From: Enoplolaimus lenunculus
Lineage: Eukaryota; Nematoda; Enoplea; Enoplida; Thoracostomopsidae
Assembly: GCA_030248215.1 (NCBI GenBank)
Contig: JASANG010001563.1
Location: 62,001-126,000 of the forward strand
Direction of reading: 5' to 3'
Length of the DNA stretch: 64,000 nt
Shown: piece after piece, positions 33,826 to 45,683 of the stretch
Layout of the letters: each line of letters starts with the position of its first letter
How positions within the stretch are numbered: position 1 is the stretch's first letter
The notes under the pieces: generated by a model
What the model saw: the letters and a program-made list of their open reading frames with translations, nothing else
Database searches by the model: none
What the model was told of the DNA's origin: nothing
Position numbers and translations under genes: made by a program

Positions 33826-34020
33826 CTGGTTAGGGAGGCGTTTACCATCACCACTCAGCTAAACGAGCTTGACGCTCAAGTCCGACGGATTCCACGTCTT
33901 GTGGTCATTTAGTACTATGTATACGTGTTGCAATTGTTAAACACCGTGCGCTATATATTCATTAACGTATATACACTGCACTGAGGTACCCATAGTCAAT
34001 TTTATGTGAGAAGGGGTTAA
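33826..34020 (-). repeat. Dispersed repeat with tRNA-like end, copy 2
   Basis: Inverse of 18797-19018, including CTTCTCACAT at one end and TAGCTGAGTGGTGATGGTAA with a degraded B box at the other. Similarity stops just after the B box, as in copy 1. Confidence 0.6.
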
Positions 34021-34612
34021 AGGCTGTAAACATGCGTTTTCCTGGGTTTTCCAAAAATTTAGGAGAGGGTCATATCCCCCAATTCTCACTAGCGGATGCA
34101 ATGGGGTCACTTCGGCCTAGGCATTTTAACAGAATCAAAATTGAGATTTTGTATTAAGGATTAGCACAAAAATGGCGTTTCGCTTCTCGCTCGCGAGTCC
34201 TTCCACTATATCTCGAGCGGTTCCCATTTAGAAATTCCTATATCCGCCACTGATTCATCTCCAGTAAATCAGCCTTCGCGATGACGGGTATTCCGTGATG
34301 TTTCGTCGCTGTTTTGAGAATACTGAGATTAATAAAAAAGTTTTCTCTCCGTTCTCTTTCTTCGACACCCTCGGAAAATGGAAAAAAACTTTTTCTGTTG
34401 GTTTTTCCCGTGCCAACCCTGCTCCCATGACCTTCCACTGGGTACAAACAAGACAATAAGCTTAGGCCTACAACAAAACTTAAGCCTGTGTATAAACCTG
34501 AACATAAATCTAAGTGCAGTCTGTCTATTAGTTCGACAGTCTCCATATATCGGCAGTCCTATACGAATACTATTGGACACGGTTTCTGTCAGCATATTTA
34601 TAGCCGTTTTAG

Positions 34613-34957
34613 ATAAATGCTGAGCAAACTGTAGTGTCAAAAGCGTTGGACAAAGTGCGGCAGTTGGAACATGAATTTTACAAGGCTCGGCACCGCTGCA
34701 TGTCGTCAAAAAAGAACAAACGAAAGCGCCGTAATGCAGGAAAGGCCATCAAAGATTGGTTTAAAAATACATATGAAAACGTAGTGGAAGGCGTTAAGAG
34801 TATTCCATCACTTGCAAATGATGCTGGAAATGTAATATACAGAGGATTTTGCGAGTTCTTGAATTTGTTTACCAAGCGCATCAAATTAGCCAAGAGTCGA
34901 TTTGATGAAGCCGAAACAAACTTAGCCCTCGCTGTTGACAACTTGAACGAAATCAAG
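34613..34957 (+). CDS. Secreted helical protein of unknown function, exon 2
   Basis: The exon is 115 codons, phase 0 at both ends, between GCCGTTTTAG and GTATGT (a strong donor). It starts INAEQTVVSKALDKVRQLEH and holds a very basic stretch (SSKKNKRKRRNAGKAIKDW), a possible dibasic processing or nuclear/nucleic-acid-binding site. A helical segment with NTYENVVEGVKSIPSL follows, then a Lys/Arg/Glu-rich amphipathic helix (KRIKLAKSRFDEAETNLALA). Coding is supported by the uninterrupted frame on both sides of consensus splice sites. No family assigned; a coiled-coil secreted or lumenal protein is the most that can be said. Confidence 0.6.
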
Positions 34958-35097
34958 GTATGTTTTAGCAATAATGTTTTGGTGTTGCATGGTATTTTGC
35001 CTCATGACATTTTGTTTCCCATAAGGTATAAACACTTTGGTACGTAAAACAGCGAAATGTTTACATTGCATGATTTCCACTCGTTATTGAAGTTTAG

Positions 35098-35133
35098 ATG
35101 CATCGAATATCCTGCAGGCCACCGCTGTGTTAA
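35098..35133 (+). CDS. Possible short last exon of the secreted-protein gene
   Basis: After TTGAAGTTTAG a phase-0 frame reads MHRISCRPPLC and stops. An AATAAA follows at 35269. An exon this small could be coincidence; reading through the donor of exon 2 would instead give about 29 more codons before a stop. Confidence 0.3.
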   Translation: MHRISCRPPLC

Positions 35134-35268
35134 AAAGAAATTAAGAACATCGGTCGGTGACTGTCACATCATGACAGGTTTGGCTTTCTGAAATCATGGA
35201 ACCATTAGCGAGTTACAAGTATTTAAAATGCTTTATACCGCTTGTATAACTTATGTATCAAGAGTAAT

Positions 35269-35274
35269 AATAAA
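35269..35274 (+). promoter_or_regulatory. Candidate poly(A) signal AATAAA
   Basis: Canonical hexamer on the sense strand, about 135 bases after the proposed stop at 35133. It fits the end of the 32.6-35.1 kb gene. Confidence 0.4.
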
Positions 35275-35316
35275 ATTCGTAATTTGAGTATTTGTATAGC
35301 ATCGTTTCTAGGCTTA

Positions 35317-35678
35317 CTGTAATGACCCGAATAAGGGGGGCAATAAGAGGGGGACCCCATTTTGAGTCCCAATCAATAGGTGTCTGTATGTCAATTATCT
35401 CTAATTGTAGCGCATAATGACCCCTGAACCAAATAAAGTTGCGTTCGAAACTTTAAAGAATACTTAAGTTTTGAAAGTACATTCATAAGTATAACCTTGC
35501 ATTATTGCTCGAGGTTTTGATGCAAGGCAAAAAACGTTTATTTCAACGGATAGTTGCAATACCCGATAAATTTTGCTAGCGAAAGGCGGTGCAGGGCAGG
35601 TTAAAACCGAATAACAGAGGGTTTCCTCTTGAGAGGTCAAATAAATATCAGTACCCCCTCTTATTCGGATCACTACAG
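35317..35678. mobile_element. MITE family D, complete copy
   Basis: The terminal inverted repeats read CTGTAATGACCCGAATAAG on the left and CTTATTCGGATCACTACAG on the right, flanked by TA. It is 362 bp and non-coding. The TA flank would suit a Tc1/mariner-type target site. Confidence 0.82.
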
Positions 35679-35972
35679 TAGTATTTTCGTAGTTATTATT
35701 GGCATATATAAGTGTAACGAGTCGAAAACTGAAATACAAATATATATTCCGTTATTTTTGTGCATGTTACTACCCGCTGTTGTGGTCCTACAATAAAATA
35801 TGGGTAAAATATCAGGGTGATAAAATGTTATGAGGCTAAGTGTCATAGCTTATGGAGGCAAAACATAAATATTATACAGCACGGGCCATCACAAGGTGTT
35901 GATCAAAATTTATCACGGTCCCATTCTTTTGGTTTTGAGGAGTGCGAACAACCTATACCAGCGGCAATGCAA

Positions 35973-36322
35973 CTGTAGTGACCCGAATAAGAGGCTGGGA
36001 CTGATATTTTTTGGCCTTTTCAGAGAGTATCCCTGTTATTCGGTCACGGACTGCTACCTATTCCCGCCCTCCGCTACCCTTCGTTACTGATATATATATT
36101 TATATCCGGTATTGCAACTATCCGTTGAAAACGTTTTTTGCCTTGCATCAATGCTAGAGTCATTTTTGTGGTTTAATTAGGGATAATTGACGTTTGTGGA
36201 CTCTTATTAGGGTTTATGGACTGGCCCGCTTACGGACTCTTATTAGGGATACGGACTCCTATTGATTGGGACACAGAATGGGGACCCTTCTTATTACCCC
36301 TCTCTTATTCGGGTCACTACAG
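35973..36322. mobile_element. MITE family D, second complete copy, inverted
   Basis: The ends are CTGTAGTGACCCGAATAAGA and TCTTATTCGGGTCACTACAG, nearly perfect inverses. The interior is the reverse of copy 35317-35678 (GGACTCTTATTAGGGATACG, GCAACTATCCGTTGAAAACG). Confidence 0.85.
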
Positions 36323-36697
36323 CATGAATATAGCCGAAGGGAAGAACATTATGGGGAAAGAATATTATACGATACTGTTCCAAGAAACTTACCCCCACAA
36401 CACTAACCACATAATTTTTTAAGAGCGAGGAACTATATATTTAGTACTTTTGAACTGTTTTTGGCGTTTAGTAGAGAAACACGTCATGCACGGGCTTAGA
36501 GACGATAGCTCTCATCCTGTTTAGCGTTTTTTTATTTCGGGGGGCTAAGGGGCGGTAAACTTTTAGAATACAAGAAAAATGACCCTAATATGTTACTCTT
36601 TGTGTTAAAGTTTTCTAACGAAGTACGTAACCGTTCTTTTTTGAACTTTCTACAACTCTGCTGAATCAAAGATTGGTTTTGTGTATATTATGTATTA

Positions 36698-37116
36698 CTG
36701 TAGTTACCCGAATACAAGGGGGGACCGATATTTATTTGGTCTTTCCAGAGTGTACCCCCTTGTTATTCGGTTACGGACTGTTATATATTTTTTCAACCCA
36801 CGCTCCACCACCCTTCGTTACTGATATATATCCGGTAGTGCAACTATCCGTTGAATTAAATGTCTATTTGTCTTGTGTCAATAGCTTGAGCGATAATACA
36901 AGGTTACACTTAGGAATGTACTTTCAAAAGTTGAGCACGCTTTAAACTTTCGAACTCTAATTATTTGGTCCTGGAGTCATTTATGCGCAACAATTAGGGT
37001 TAATTGACATTTATGGACTCTAATTAGGGTTTAGGGACTCTATTCGCTTACGGAATTTGATTAGGGATACGGACTCTAATTGATTCGGTTTCAAAATGGG
37101 AACCCCCCTCTTATTA
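36698..37116. mobile_element. MITE family D, third copy, right end decayed
   Basis: It starts CTGTAGTTACCCGAATACAA, has the same interior orientation as the copy at 35973, and ends near CCCCCCTCTTATT without a full terminal repeat. Confidence 0.75.
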
Positions 37117-37679
37117 ACGACAACTCGTTAACCCTAAGATGGGACATATATTGTGGCCAGGCCAAATTTTTTATTTGAACGCCGCATAACGACAATCAAG
37201 ACGTCCTGATAAACCAAATAAATACACCTACTCTTTCCTAGCTCTTCAGGCCCTACAACCCACTTTGTTGCCTTTCAGAAGGTCAATCCTCAGTGCATAC
37301 ACTACCAATGCCTACGCAGAGCAAACACAGCGTGTAAAGTACACACCTAGTCAGTTCTGTGGAATTTACTGACTCTAGTAAAGTTCTGATAAACATAGGG
37401 TGGGAACCAAATTTTCAGGAGGAATTAAGTCTAGATAAAATCACGGCTCTATAACAAGAAAGGGCTCATAACTTTTGAACAGATAGCTGCCGACCCCCGT
37501 TTTCTCTGCTGAGCGATGAGGCTACCCCGTCATTAATTCTATTACAAATGTTGCCGACCGCGTCCAGTGCTCTATATAAACAGAAGGAAATCTAGACGAG
37601 CAATTAGTGCAATTTATATACCGCAAGACGCAACGTTAACTTTCGGGCTCTTATATTGGGTCAACAGACAAAGCTCGTT

Positions 37680-38235
37680 TGTCATATGATATATACTTAC
37701 AAACCAATGCTCTCAGAAGATCAATGTGTACAAGAGTCAGTATGTCACGTGGTACTGTGGGACATTTATGCGAATATCATGTGATATTCCAAAATTTAAA
37801 ACGAATATTTAGCAGGACAGTGTAATGTTAGGGTGCTGGTAATGAACGAAAGGTCGAACGGCAGAGGAATAAATGTGCTTTAAATACCAAACACACGCCT
37901 GCAAAACGTCTCCGACAGAAAATCGCTTACAACCACGGCTTAATAATGCAAAAATTCAAATTTCACATTCAAGTATCATATGATATTCAACAGGACAATT
38001 TGTGTATGTTACCTCAAGCATGCAGACATTTGAAAGTATATCATATGATATTCGTAGACAAACCTCGAACATAATATGACGTTGGAAAACAAAAGAAGAC
38101 CTGCACATGATAATAGCAGACAAATCCGAACTTTTGAATAGGATATGGGGTGTACAAGCAGACAAATTGTTACCCAATAGTGTAATAGGGACAAAACGTG
38201 TCTCAAGCTGTTCCGGTAATTACGTGAACCCCGCA
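37680..38235. mobile_element. MITE family F fragment next to the LTR element
   Basis: It has several ATCATATGATATTC blocks, GTCTCAAGCTGTTCC and the terminal GTGAACCCCGCA followed by TAA, matching the copy at 15293. The left terminal repeat is not evident. It lies about 90 bases from the LTR element's edge. Confidence 0.6.
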
Positions 38236-38964
38236 TAACTATCCGACTCCTAAGCTTAAGACCCACTACTGCTAATACAGGTTGTTACGAAATCACAGCC
38301 AGAAGGAAATGTGTCCTTGACAATATTGTTACGGGTACGATCAACGAGTATCCCTGCGGACGAATCCGAGATGATACTCTCACGGGTGTTCGTGGCCTTG
38401 GATCTGCCAAAGTAAGCTACTTGCCTAGAGAATGACGGTCCCCCGGCGTGATATCAGGTTTTGAGAGTCACAAAATCCCGATATCGTCGTACGCCTAAGC
38501 CTGCCTATGCTCTAAGCTCTAACGAACCCCCGAGTGCGTGTAAGTGGGTCGCACCAGTAACAATAAGCTTTTTCTCCGTGAATTTTAGTACAACTGTGTG
38601 CTCACAACTATTTTTCATGGTTAGGCTGAATGACACTTGGTCATAGGTATAGCTTAACCCTAGTCTTAGTCTTAGAAATTGGTTGGTTCTTCCGGATTTT
38701 GTTTTACGTGGCCATAGGCCGTTTTGGCAGAAAGGCGGATCGATCCTAGCCTTTGAGGTTTTTGAGTGATTTTAATTGCCACTGATTCGAACCAGGTCTA
38801 TTTGTTCATTTCTTGAGACTCCGATATTCATAGAATTTTCATAATCGTTCAGAAGCTGGAGTTTGCTTTGACCCTGGGTTTTATCGTAATTTCAGCCGTG
38901 GCTCTTAGGCCAGGAATTTGCTGAGCGTTCCGGGTTCAAAATTGTACTCGGTTTAAAGTTTTGG

Positions 38965-38970
38965 TTTATT
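38965..38970 (-). promoter_or_regulatory. Candidate LTR poly(A) signal
   Basis: AATAAA on the minus strand, about 1.2 kb past the inferred start site within the LTR. It could define the R/U5 boundary near 38945. Inference from position only. Confidence 0.35.
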
Positions 38971-40159
38971 TAGGCTTTGTACACTTTATACATGCATCGC
39001 ATAGTTAATGTAAAATACCTTGAGCCTGGTGATTGAAATTTAAATGTAATAGCGCGTCTTGATCTTATGATCTTATTTGCCTGTCGTTAATAGCAAGGCT
39101 AACAATGAGTATATTAATTGCTAGAAAAGCATGGGTAACTTAGTTCAAGGGTTAGCTTCGGTAAGAGTTGCCTTATCCCAGAGTTACCCCCTTGCCACTA
39201 ACTACTCCAGCATGGGAAACGTAGGCCTATCTTGGAGTTATGCTTGGTGTCTGGTGATGGGGAGTTTGGCTTGTCCAAGTGCAACCCTTCAGACAGACGC
39301 AGGTGGCCTCTGATGCTGGGAGCATAGTCTCTCTTAAGCCTAGGCCAGAATTTCCTACACATTGATTGGACTTCCCAGCCAAACTAACCATCCTTGCATT
39401 AACTAACTCCCGAGAGCTGCACGTGTATCGTAAGGTCTAGGGAGGGAGACTAGAAAATCATTAAGTCTCCATTGAACCTAAAGACTTGAACCTAACAAAT
39501 TTTCTAAGAAGACCTTGTGTCAGGTTTTAATTTTCTTTGTGTCTGTTTCCGAGTGTAGCGCGACTCTATAGCTCTAAGCGTGATTTTTCACAGGCTGCAC
39601 ACTCAGCAGTCTGATTGTCAACTGGACGGGCCATGCCGCAAGCTTAGATTATTGGGGCCTGGCTAGAATCGTCTCAAATCACAGGGTACATTGAAATTTT
39701 CTGGACGGTAGGCCTCAGCTCTTTTAGTTGCCATATCCTAAATGCTGAGCATTAGGCTGAATTGACCTCCCTACCGTGCTGACCATCAATCCTGCGAATG
39801 TTTTTGTCAATCTATGTTGTGCCTAATTTTCCTTAGAATTGTCACACCAATGGCGCCTCCTTGCAGGTTTTCTGATTTTGAGTTTTCCCCCCAAAGTTTA
39901 TACAAAAATTTTCGTACCTGCGTTGTCGCCAACGTCAGGCAAATTTTAGCCCAAAATTTTACCCACACCCCCTTTGTGAAAACTGAAAATCCTAACTGGG
40001 CCCCTTAAAATTTTGACCCCCGTGCGCAACGCACATAACCCCCCTTGCTTCAGCACCCCGAAACTCTCGTGCACACTAAGTCGCCTCCGTGTGCAGAGAG
40101 ATCGGTTTGCTGTCGCGGCTCGAGCACGCGAGCGAAAACCGAAAAATGTTAAACTGAAC

Positions 40160-40335
40160 TGAATGTTCAGCCTGCGCAGCGTCCTTTTATACTGCCTGAG
40201 CCCCGAATTTTAGCCAATCAGTGCACCCCGAAAACAGACATCGTAACTTCATTTCATTGGTCGGAAATTTCTAAGCTTTGATCAGCCAATACGAAATGAT
40301 CACTGAGTTAATTCTTAAGAGCCTGTGATTGGCTG
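40160..40335 (-). promoter_or_regulatory. LTR promoter: CCAAT boxes, TATA box, initiator (left LTR)
   Basis: Read on the minus strand, four CCAAT-type pentamers in mixed orientation lie between about 40335 and 40205. TATAAAAG follows at 40191-40184 and a TTCAGTT initiator with its A at 40160, exactly 31 bases below the first T of TATA. This textbook spacing is the strongest evidence for the element's direction. Confidence 0.75.
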
Positions 40336-41079
40336 ATAAATTTTAACGCGTCATCTACCGCCGGAAAGTTACAAGGGGACTAACGAAAGTTTCTCCTATC
40401 CAGGGTCTGAGTGCAAGGAAACAAGACGGTAGGGGGATAAGAAAAGTTATAACGGAATTTGTTTTCGTCTCCCCAACTTTAAAATATGACAACCACGTGC
40501 AGCTTTTATCGTGGAGCCTCCCCTTAACATCTGGTATGTTCACTTAGCATCTAATAATTACTTTAACAGCGCAAAAAGAGTCAACTTCTACAATACAAAA
40601 TGGTGGACGAAACAAACGGGGTGGCGACGACAGTTACAGACAAATAGAAGCACACCAGAAAACCGTAGGTATACATAAAAATACTCCGGATTAAACAATG
40701 GAACAAGAACATAAGCACTCAGAACATTCTATGACTGCATATAAATGTAAAGGTCCAACACCTAAATTTTCTTAAGTGTAAACTTTTAAGACCCTTAATT
40801 ATACCATGGACTAGCCTGCACGAATTCTCTCAGTGAATCCTGTGTTGCGGAACTCAAGTTCTAACTCCTGGGTTGGTACTTAGTTCAAAGACGGCGTAAG
40901 CCTATAGAAATGATGGTTTTGACCCGCGGTGACTCTGAGAACTACGAAAGATCTCACGGGGTGTTTCTCTTAATTGACTAAACCAATTAAGTCAAAGGAT
41001 AATGATTCCGAACGCAGGGAAGCCAGAGAACTTCTTCTTTCAAGTGTAACCGTGCAGGGTTCAAAAAATGCCGACAGGC

Positions 41080-42260
41080 CAGATCTCCCTAAATATCCGT
41101 CAGCGGGTCCTAATCGGGGTAGTTTTACTAACCGAAAGAAAACGCTAAATTGAATAGTTCCAAATTTATTGCCATTCCCGTTAAACTGAAAATCGCGACT
41201 CCCAAAACCCACTGGCCAAGTGCTAAAAACATAAATTTTTCAATGTCCTAAGCGACCATAACTTTTCAAATGTCGATTTGCGGACCGTGTTAGGGGTGGT
41301 TTTCTTGCTCTACTCAGAGAGCCAAATCGAACGATATCAATTTCAACCCAGTAGTTCCAAAAAGTCGAAATCGCGTTTTCAAGACCGGATCCGTAATTTG
41401 TGTGTACATGTAAATTATCAAATTTTCAAATGGCCATAACTTTTTACGGTTTGATTTGCGAGGCCTGTTTGGGGTGGTTTTCTTACTCAGCGCGATGCGC
41501 GGAATCGAATGGTGCCCATTTTTATAGTGGATCGTGAAAAAGTGAAAATCGCGTTTTTCAGGATCCGGTCCGTATAGTGTGTACACGTAAAATCTTAAAA
41601 AGCTTTGATTGACCATAACTCCTTATGCACGGATTTGCGGACATGGTTTTGGGTGGTTTTCTTAACCAGCTCGACGAGCTGAATCGAACGACACCAATTT
41701 TAGCACTCAATCCCGGAAAAGCGAAAATAGCGTTTTTGGACCCGGGATCCGTAAGGCGTGTACACGTTAAGTCCCGAAAACTTCAGGGAACCATAACTCT
41801 CAAACTATTGATTTCCGGATAAGGTTCGGGGTGGTTTTATTGATCAGCTCAGCGAGCTGAGTCGAATGGTTCTAATTTTACCATCCGATTCCGGAAAAGT
41901 GAAAATTGCATTTTTCGGAGCCGGGCCTCCGGACGCACACGCACAAAATCTCGAAGTTTTAAAATGTCCACCACTTTTGACTACCGCATTGCGGGCTATA
42001 ATTGGGGTGATTTTCTTAGTCGGCACAGTGCAGGGAAATTGCCTAATGCCAGTTTACATGCTATATTCCGTAAAATGATAGTCAAAATTTCCCAAAAACC
42101 CAACTCACGACCAATACTCATAACCTACATTCCCGCTAATTTTAGACGTTCGTTCACTGTGTAGGTTCGGAGTGGCTTTTTCGGCCAAAACAGAAGGCCA
42201 AGACAACAGGTACTAAATTCAGAACCCCAGGAAGCCCAAAAATGAAAAGAAATTTCAAAA
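41080..42260. repeat. ~178-bp tandem array inside the left LTR
   Basis: The CCATAACTNNT motif recurs at 41256, 41434, 41613 and 41791, with a diverged form at 41968, at spacings of 178, 179, 178 and 177. Each unit also has GGGGTGGTTTTCTT and GAAAA-GTGAAAATCGCGTTTT blocks. Units are diverged from each other but conserved between the two LTRs. Confidence 0.88.
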
Positions 42261-44713
42261 TTTAAGTGTCACGAAATTCAAAATTTTCGCATGATCCTGG
42301 TTTTCGACCTAAAGCGGCAGCCGGGGCGGCTTACACGGCCATCCCGGTGTGCCGAACCCAAGAACGCCAGCTCCGCGCCTGAATTTTGAAAACACAATTC
42401 ATTCGCCCTAAAACTCAGCCTCCCTCCTAAAAGTCCCATTAAGCCTTTGTAAGTATAAATTCCTAATGCCCCCTTCGCGTACCCTAAGCCAAAAGCACAA
42501 CTACCCCCCAATCCTAAACTGCCTATCCCCCTTAGGCTGAGGCGAGGCGTTGCTTAACTGGAAATTTCAAAATTTGAAAATTCAAAACTACTTAAAATCT
42601 TTCCTTTCCTCCCCCTTACGACGCGTATCGCGTTTCCTCCGTGCTGAAACTCTCTCGTCGAATTTATCAGCAAGTTTCTGCCTTGCCTGTTGCCTTTGGG
42701 GTGCTTTGAAATTGACCGCCCGCACACCCCATACTAATATCGCAAAACTTAAAATCTCGTTGGAGATGTTTCGAGTACACCGAGTTACTCTGTGGTGCAA
42801 GGGAGGCACAGGTATTTATTCGCATGGCCGCCGTCCAGTTAGCCTCTGTTAGAGCAAGGCTCAAGGCTCTTCACTGTACTAGGACGTGGCACGCTTGCAG
42901 GGGGCTGAGGAAATAAGCTGAAGAGCCTGTCCCCCCTTTCTAACTTGAGTTCAAACCCGTACAAGGGTAACTGAAACCGTTATGCAAGAGAATTATAAGA
43001 ACAGTTTCTACTCAGTGCACAAGCACATTTGTTACCGGTGAAGGGCTATGGTACGACGGGGCGTCTGGGATTTCGTCTAACCAATCATGCACCCTACCGG
43101 GGGAAAACAATAGCTACTCACTTAGTAACCCCTTTTTGTCTGCTTTTCCGTAGGTTTAGCCTGGTTCTGGATCAGCCACATGAGCTCTTCTGGTGTGCAC
43201 CCCTTGTCCCCTTTTTCAAGTCTTCGTTACTCTATGCATTCACGTTTCAGGGCGCTGACGAGTTCTCGTACATTTTCATTGATAACATACGAAAGCTAAT
43301 ATCAAGAACAGGAAGAAAGGGGGTGAACCGTAGAACCAAAATCTAAGTGGAGAAGGGGTGCCGGGGGAATTGCAGTGCTTCATTTCCACAACAGGATCAC
43401 AGGCGGGGCCCGACATTGGTGCAGCCCGAACACACCTCCCGAGGGTCCCACCCAGGGCGTGCTTGACTACCGAGAGATTGTGTTTCAACTGCGTATGCGT
43501 ATATGTTATCTAGCGTACACCCCTATTGTATAGTTACTTACATACGTATAAGGGCTGCACACCGGAGATCGAATGAGGGGAAGAGCGTGCCAATGTAAGA
43601 ATTCCCTGATAGAATTCAACCTACACATAATCCAAAACTTATTTTACCCCCCTTGCACCCTAGGATAGGTGAGCAGGCAGGTCTTCGTGGCAGTGCCATA
43701 CCTCCTTTACAAGAAAAGGCCCCCGCTTTGTCGTACCTATCAAACTCTAGCGTTTTCTAACGTATTCCCCTTTTCAGTTCAGAGAAGCCCGCCGCCTATC
43801 GTACGAAGAAAATTTTAACAATTTTAAGCCAACGGAAAGAAGACGTAGAGATTAGGCAGGTGCTTTTGTTTAAGTCTCAATTATTAGTCAGGTAGCATCT
43901 AGTCAACAACACAGTGATATATATAGTTGGGTACCTAGTCAGCACACAGGAAATATACTCTAGTCAGTGCAACGTGCAATTAAAACGTTCTAGTCAAATA
44001 TTCCGGCAACCCGAGGCGAAATTACGTCGAGATGGAGTAAGAAAGAACGGTGGTAGTTCAGGGGTATGTCACAAGTAGCGATAAGCAGAACAGGAGCTCC
44101 AGTCGATCTTACACCAAATTTTTAGGCCTTATGCGGCTGTCCAAAAATAAAAAGGAAAATAGCCAATACATATGCGTACATATGATCATGACAACACAGC
44201 AAACGAAGCAAAAATGACAGATATAATGAAATAGAACAGCATCCAATTGAGAGGGCCTCATGTTGAGTGAAATTTCTGCATGCTAGGGACTGTGCAACCC
44301 TAATAACAAAATCGAACGTACGTACCCCAATGACTTCCCTTATGAGTACCTTGATCACACACTAGCATCAACACGACATCCCTATTACTGCTTAAAAATT
44401 TGCGAGTTCGCCCTGCCTTGCGTTTCTAAGCACATAAATTTCTAGTCATGCACTATCTAGTCAGGGCGTTCCAGATCCGCAGCATACACACATACATAAA
44501 AAACGCAATAACAGAATACGCGTAAAGAACGACCTTAATAGTAACAACAAACGTAATAACAGTGTAATAACAATGACAACGAAAATAATAATTAGAAAAA
44601 ATGCCGGTTACAGTTCCGAATTTCTTGAGGGCACGCGCCGTTACATGATCCTGTGCAACTGCCCTTAACTCAATTAAATCGAGCCGAGTAGTATGAAAAT
44701 GATGTCCCTGACA

Positions 44714-45683
44714 CCTCATAGAATTTTAATTTGGATTTTTTGTGTTAACCCTTATACCTAGTAGGTTTATGGCTGGTGTGCCGTTACGTAAACTACTGGC
44801 CTGCTAAATTGTTGTGCGGCCCTACAAGTACCCGTTCAATCACAAAACAAAAACACCGAAGTTAGTATGTGTAGCGAAAACTCCGCGGAGCTACCCGATA
44901 CATTCACGTACGTGTGTAAGTACCCGTGCGGGCTGAGCAAACGGAATTGAGCGGCAACAACAACAAAGAATATATATGCACATAGAGCTTCATTATAGGT
45001 GCCAATAATCGGCGAGGGCAATGGGCGGTTGTTCCTTATTATGCAAGAGTAATGGGTTTACCTAGTTCAAGGGCAGCGAGTTTTCTATGGCCCGGCCGAC
45101 TATAAATCTGCCCCAATGTGCTGAGCGTCACATCCGATAAAATAAGTACTGCGCAAACACAGGCTACACCCAGCTTCCAAGAGCGTCCTATCGCAGTCTA
45201 TAAAATGTCACATTTGATACAATTTTAAGCTGGGTTACAGGGGTACGATCCGTCCAGGTTTGGGCTTCTGACACATTAGATGTATTTCTGAAGCACTGCC
45301 CTATTTGCTATGCGTACGCAACTCATTAAAGCGGCGCTTCGCTAAGCAATGTCCTTCTCCTTCTCTCAGATTTTTAGATTTGGCAATTTGTGTCAACCCT
45401 TATCTCCTGAACGGTACGTCCCTGCGCCTGTGTTGCGAGAGTCAAGTCCAAGGCACTAACACTGTTGCTAGACTCGAGCCTAGCTCTAAGGAAGAAGGGG
45501 ATACAGCGTTGGAACTCTTTACGGCGTGCTAAGCGCAAGGTTCGCTGTCTATAACCTAATTATCTGGGGCCGAAAGTTTATGGGTGGTCCTACAGTGTCA
45601 GCGCGTTAAGCGAATCGTGTGGCTTCCCGACCGGGGGTATCTCGGCCCATAGATACCTCCAGTTGCCGTAAGGCAGGAAACAG
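44714..45683. other. Element interior beside the left LTR
   Basis: The 3' untranslated part in the element's sense. No clear polypurine tract touches the LTR (only a short GAGG on the minus strand). No coding recognised. Confidence 0.5.

Larger units (their letters stand above)
33011..34612 (+). other. Intron of the secreted-protein gene
   Basis: It runs from GTAAAATATACG to TATAGCCGTTTTAG, a good acceptor that joins the two frames without a break. It contains a small open frame (33465-33608) and an inverted repeat copy with a tRNA-like end (33826-34020). Some GGAAAAATGGAAAAA-type repeat lies near 33400 and 34370. Confidence 0.55.
38327..44713 (-). repeat. LTR, left copy (3' LTR in the element's sense)
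   Basis: It matches 56194-62586 along its whole length with scattered small differences and a few short length differences. By the promoter position, the U3 part is roughly 44713-40161 (4.5 kb) and R-U5 roughly 40160-38327 (1.8 kb). It contains a ~178-bp tandem array (41080-42260) and several CTAGTCA motifs (43890-44460). Confidence 0.92.
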
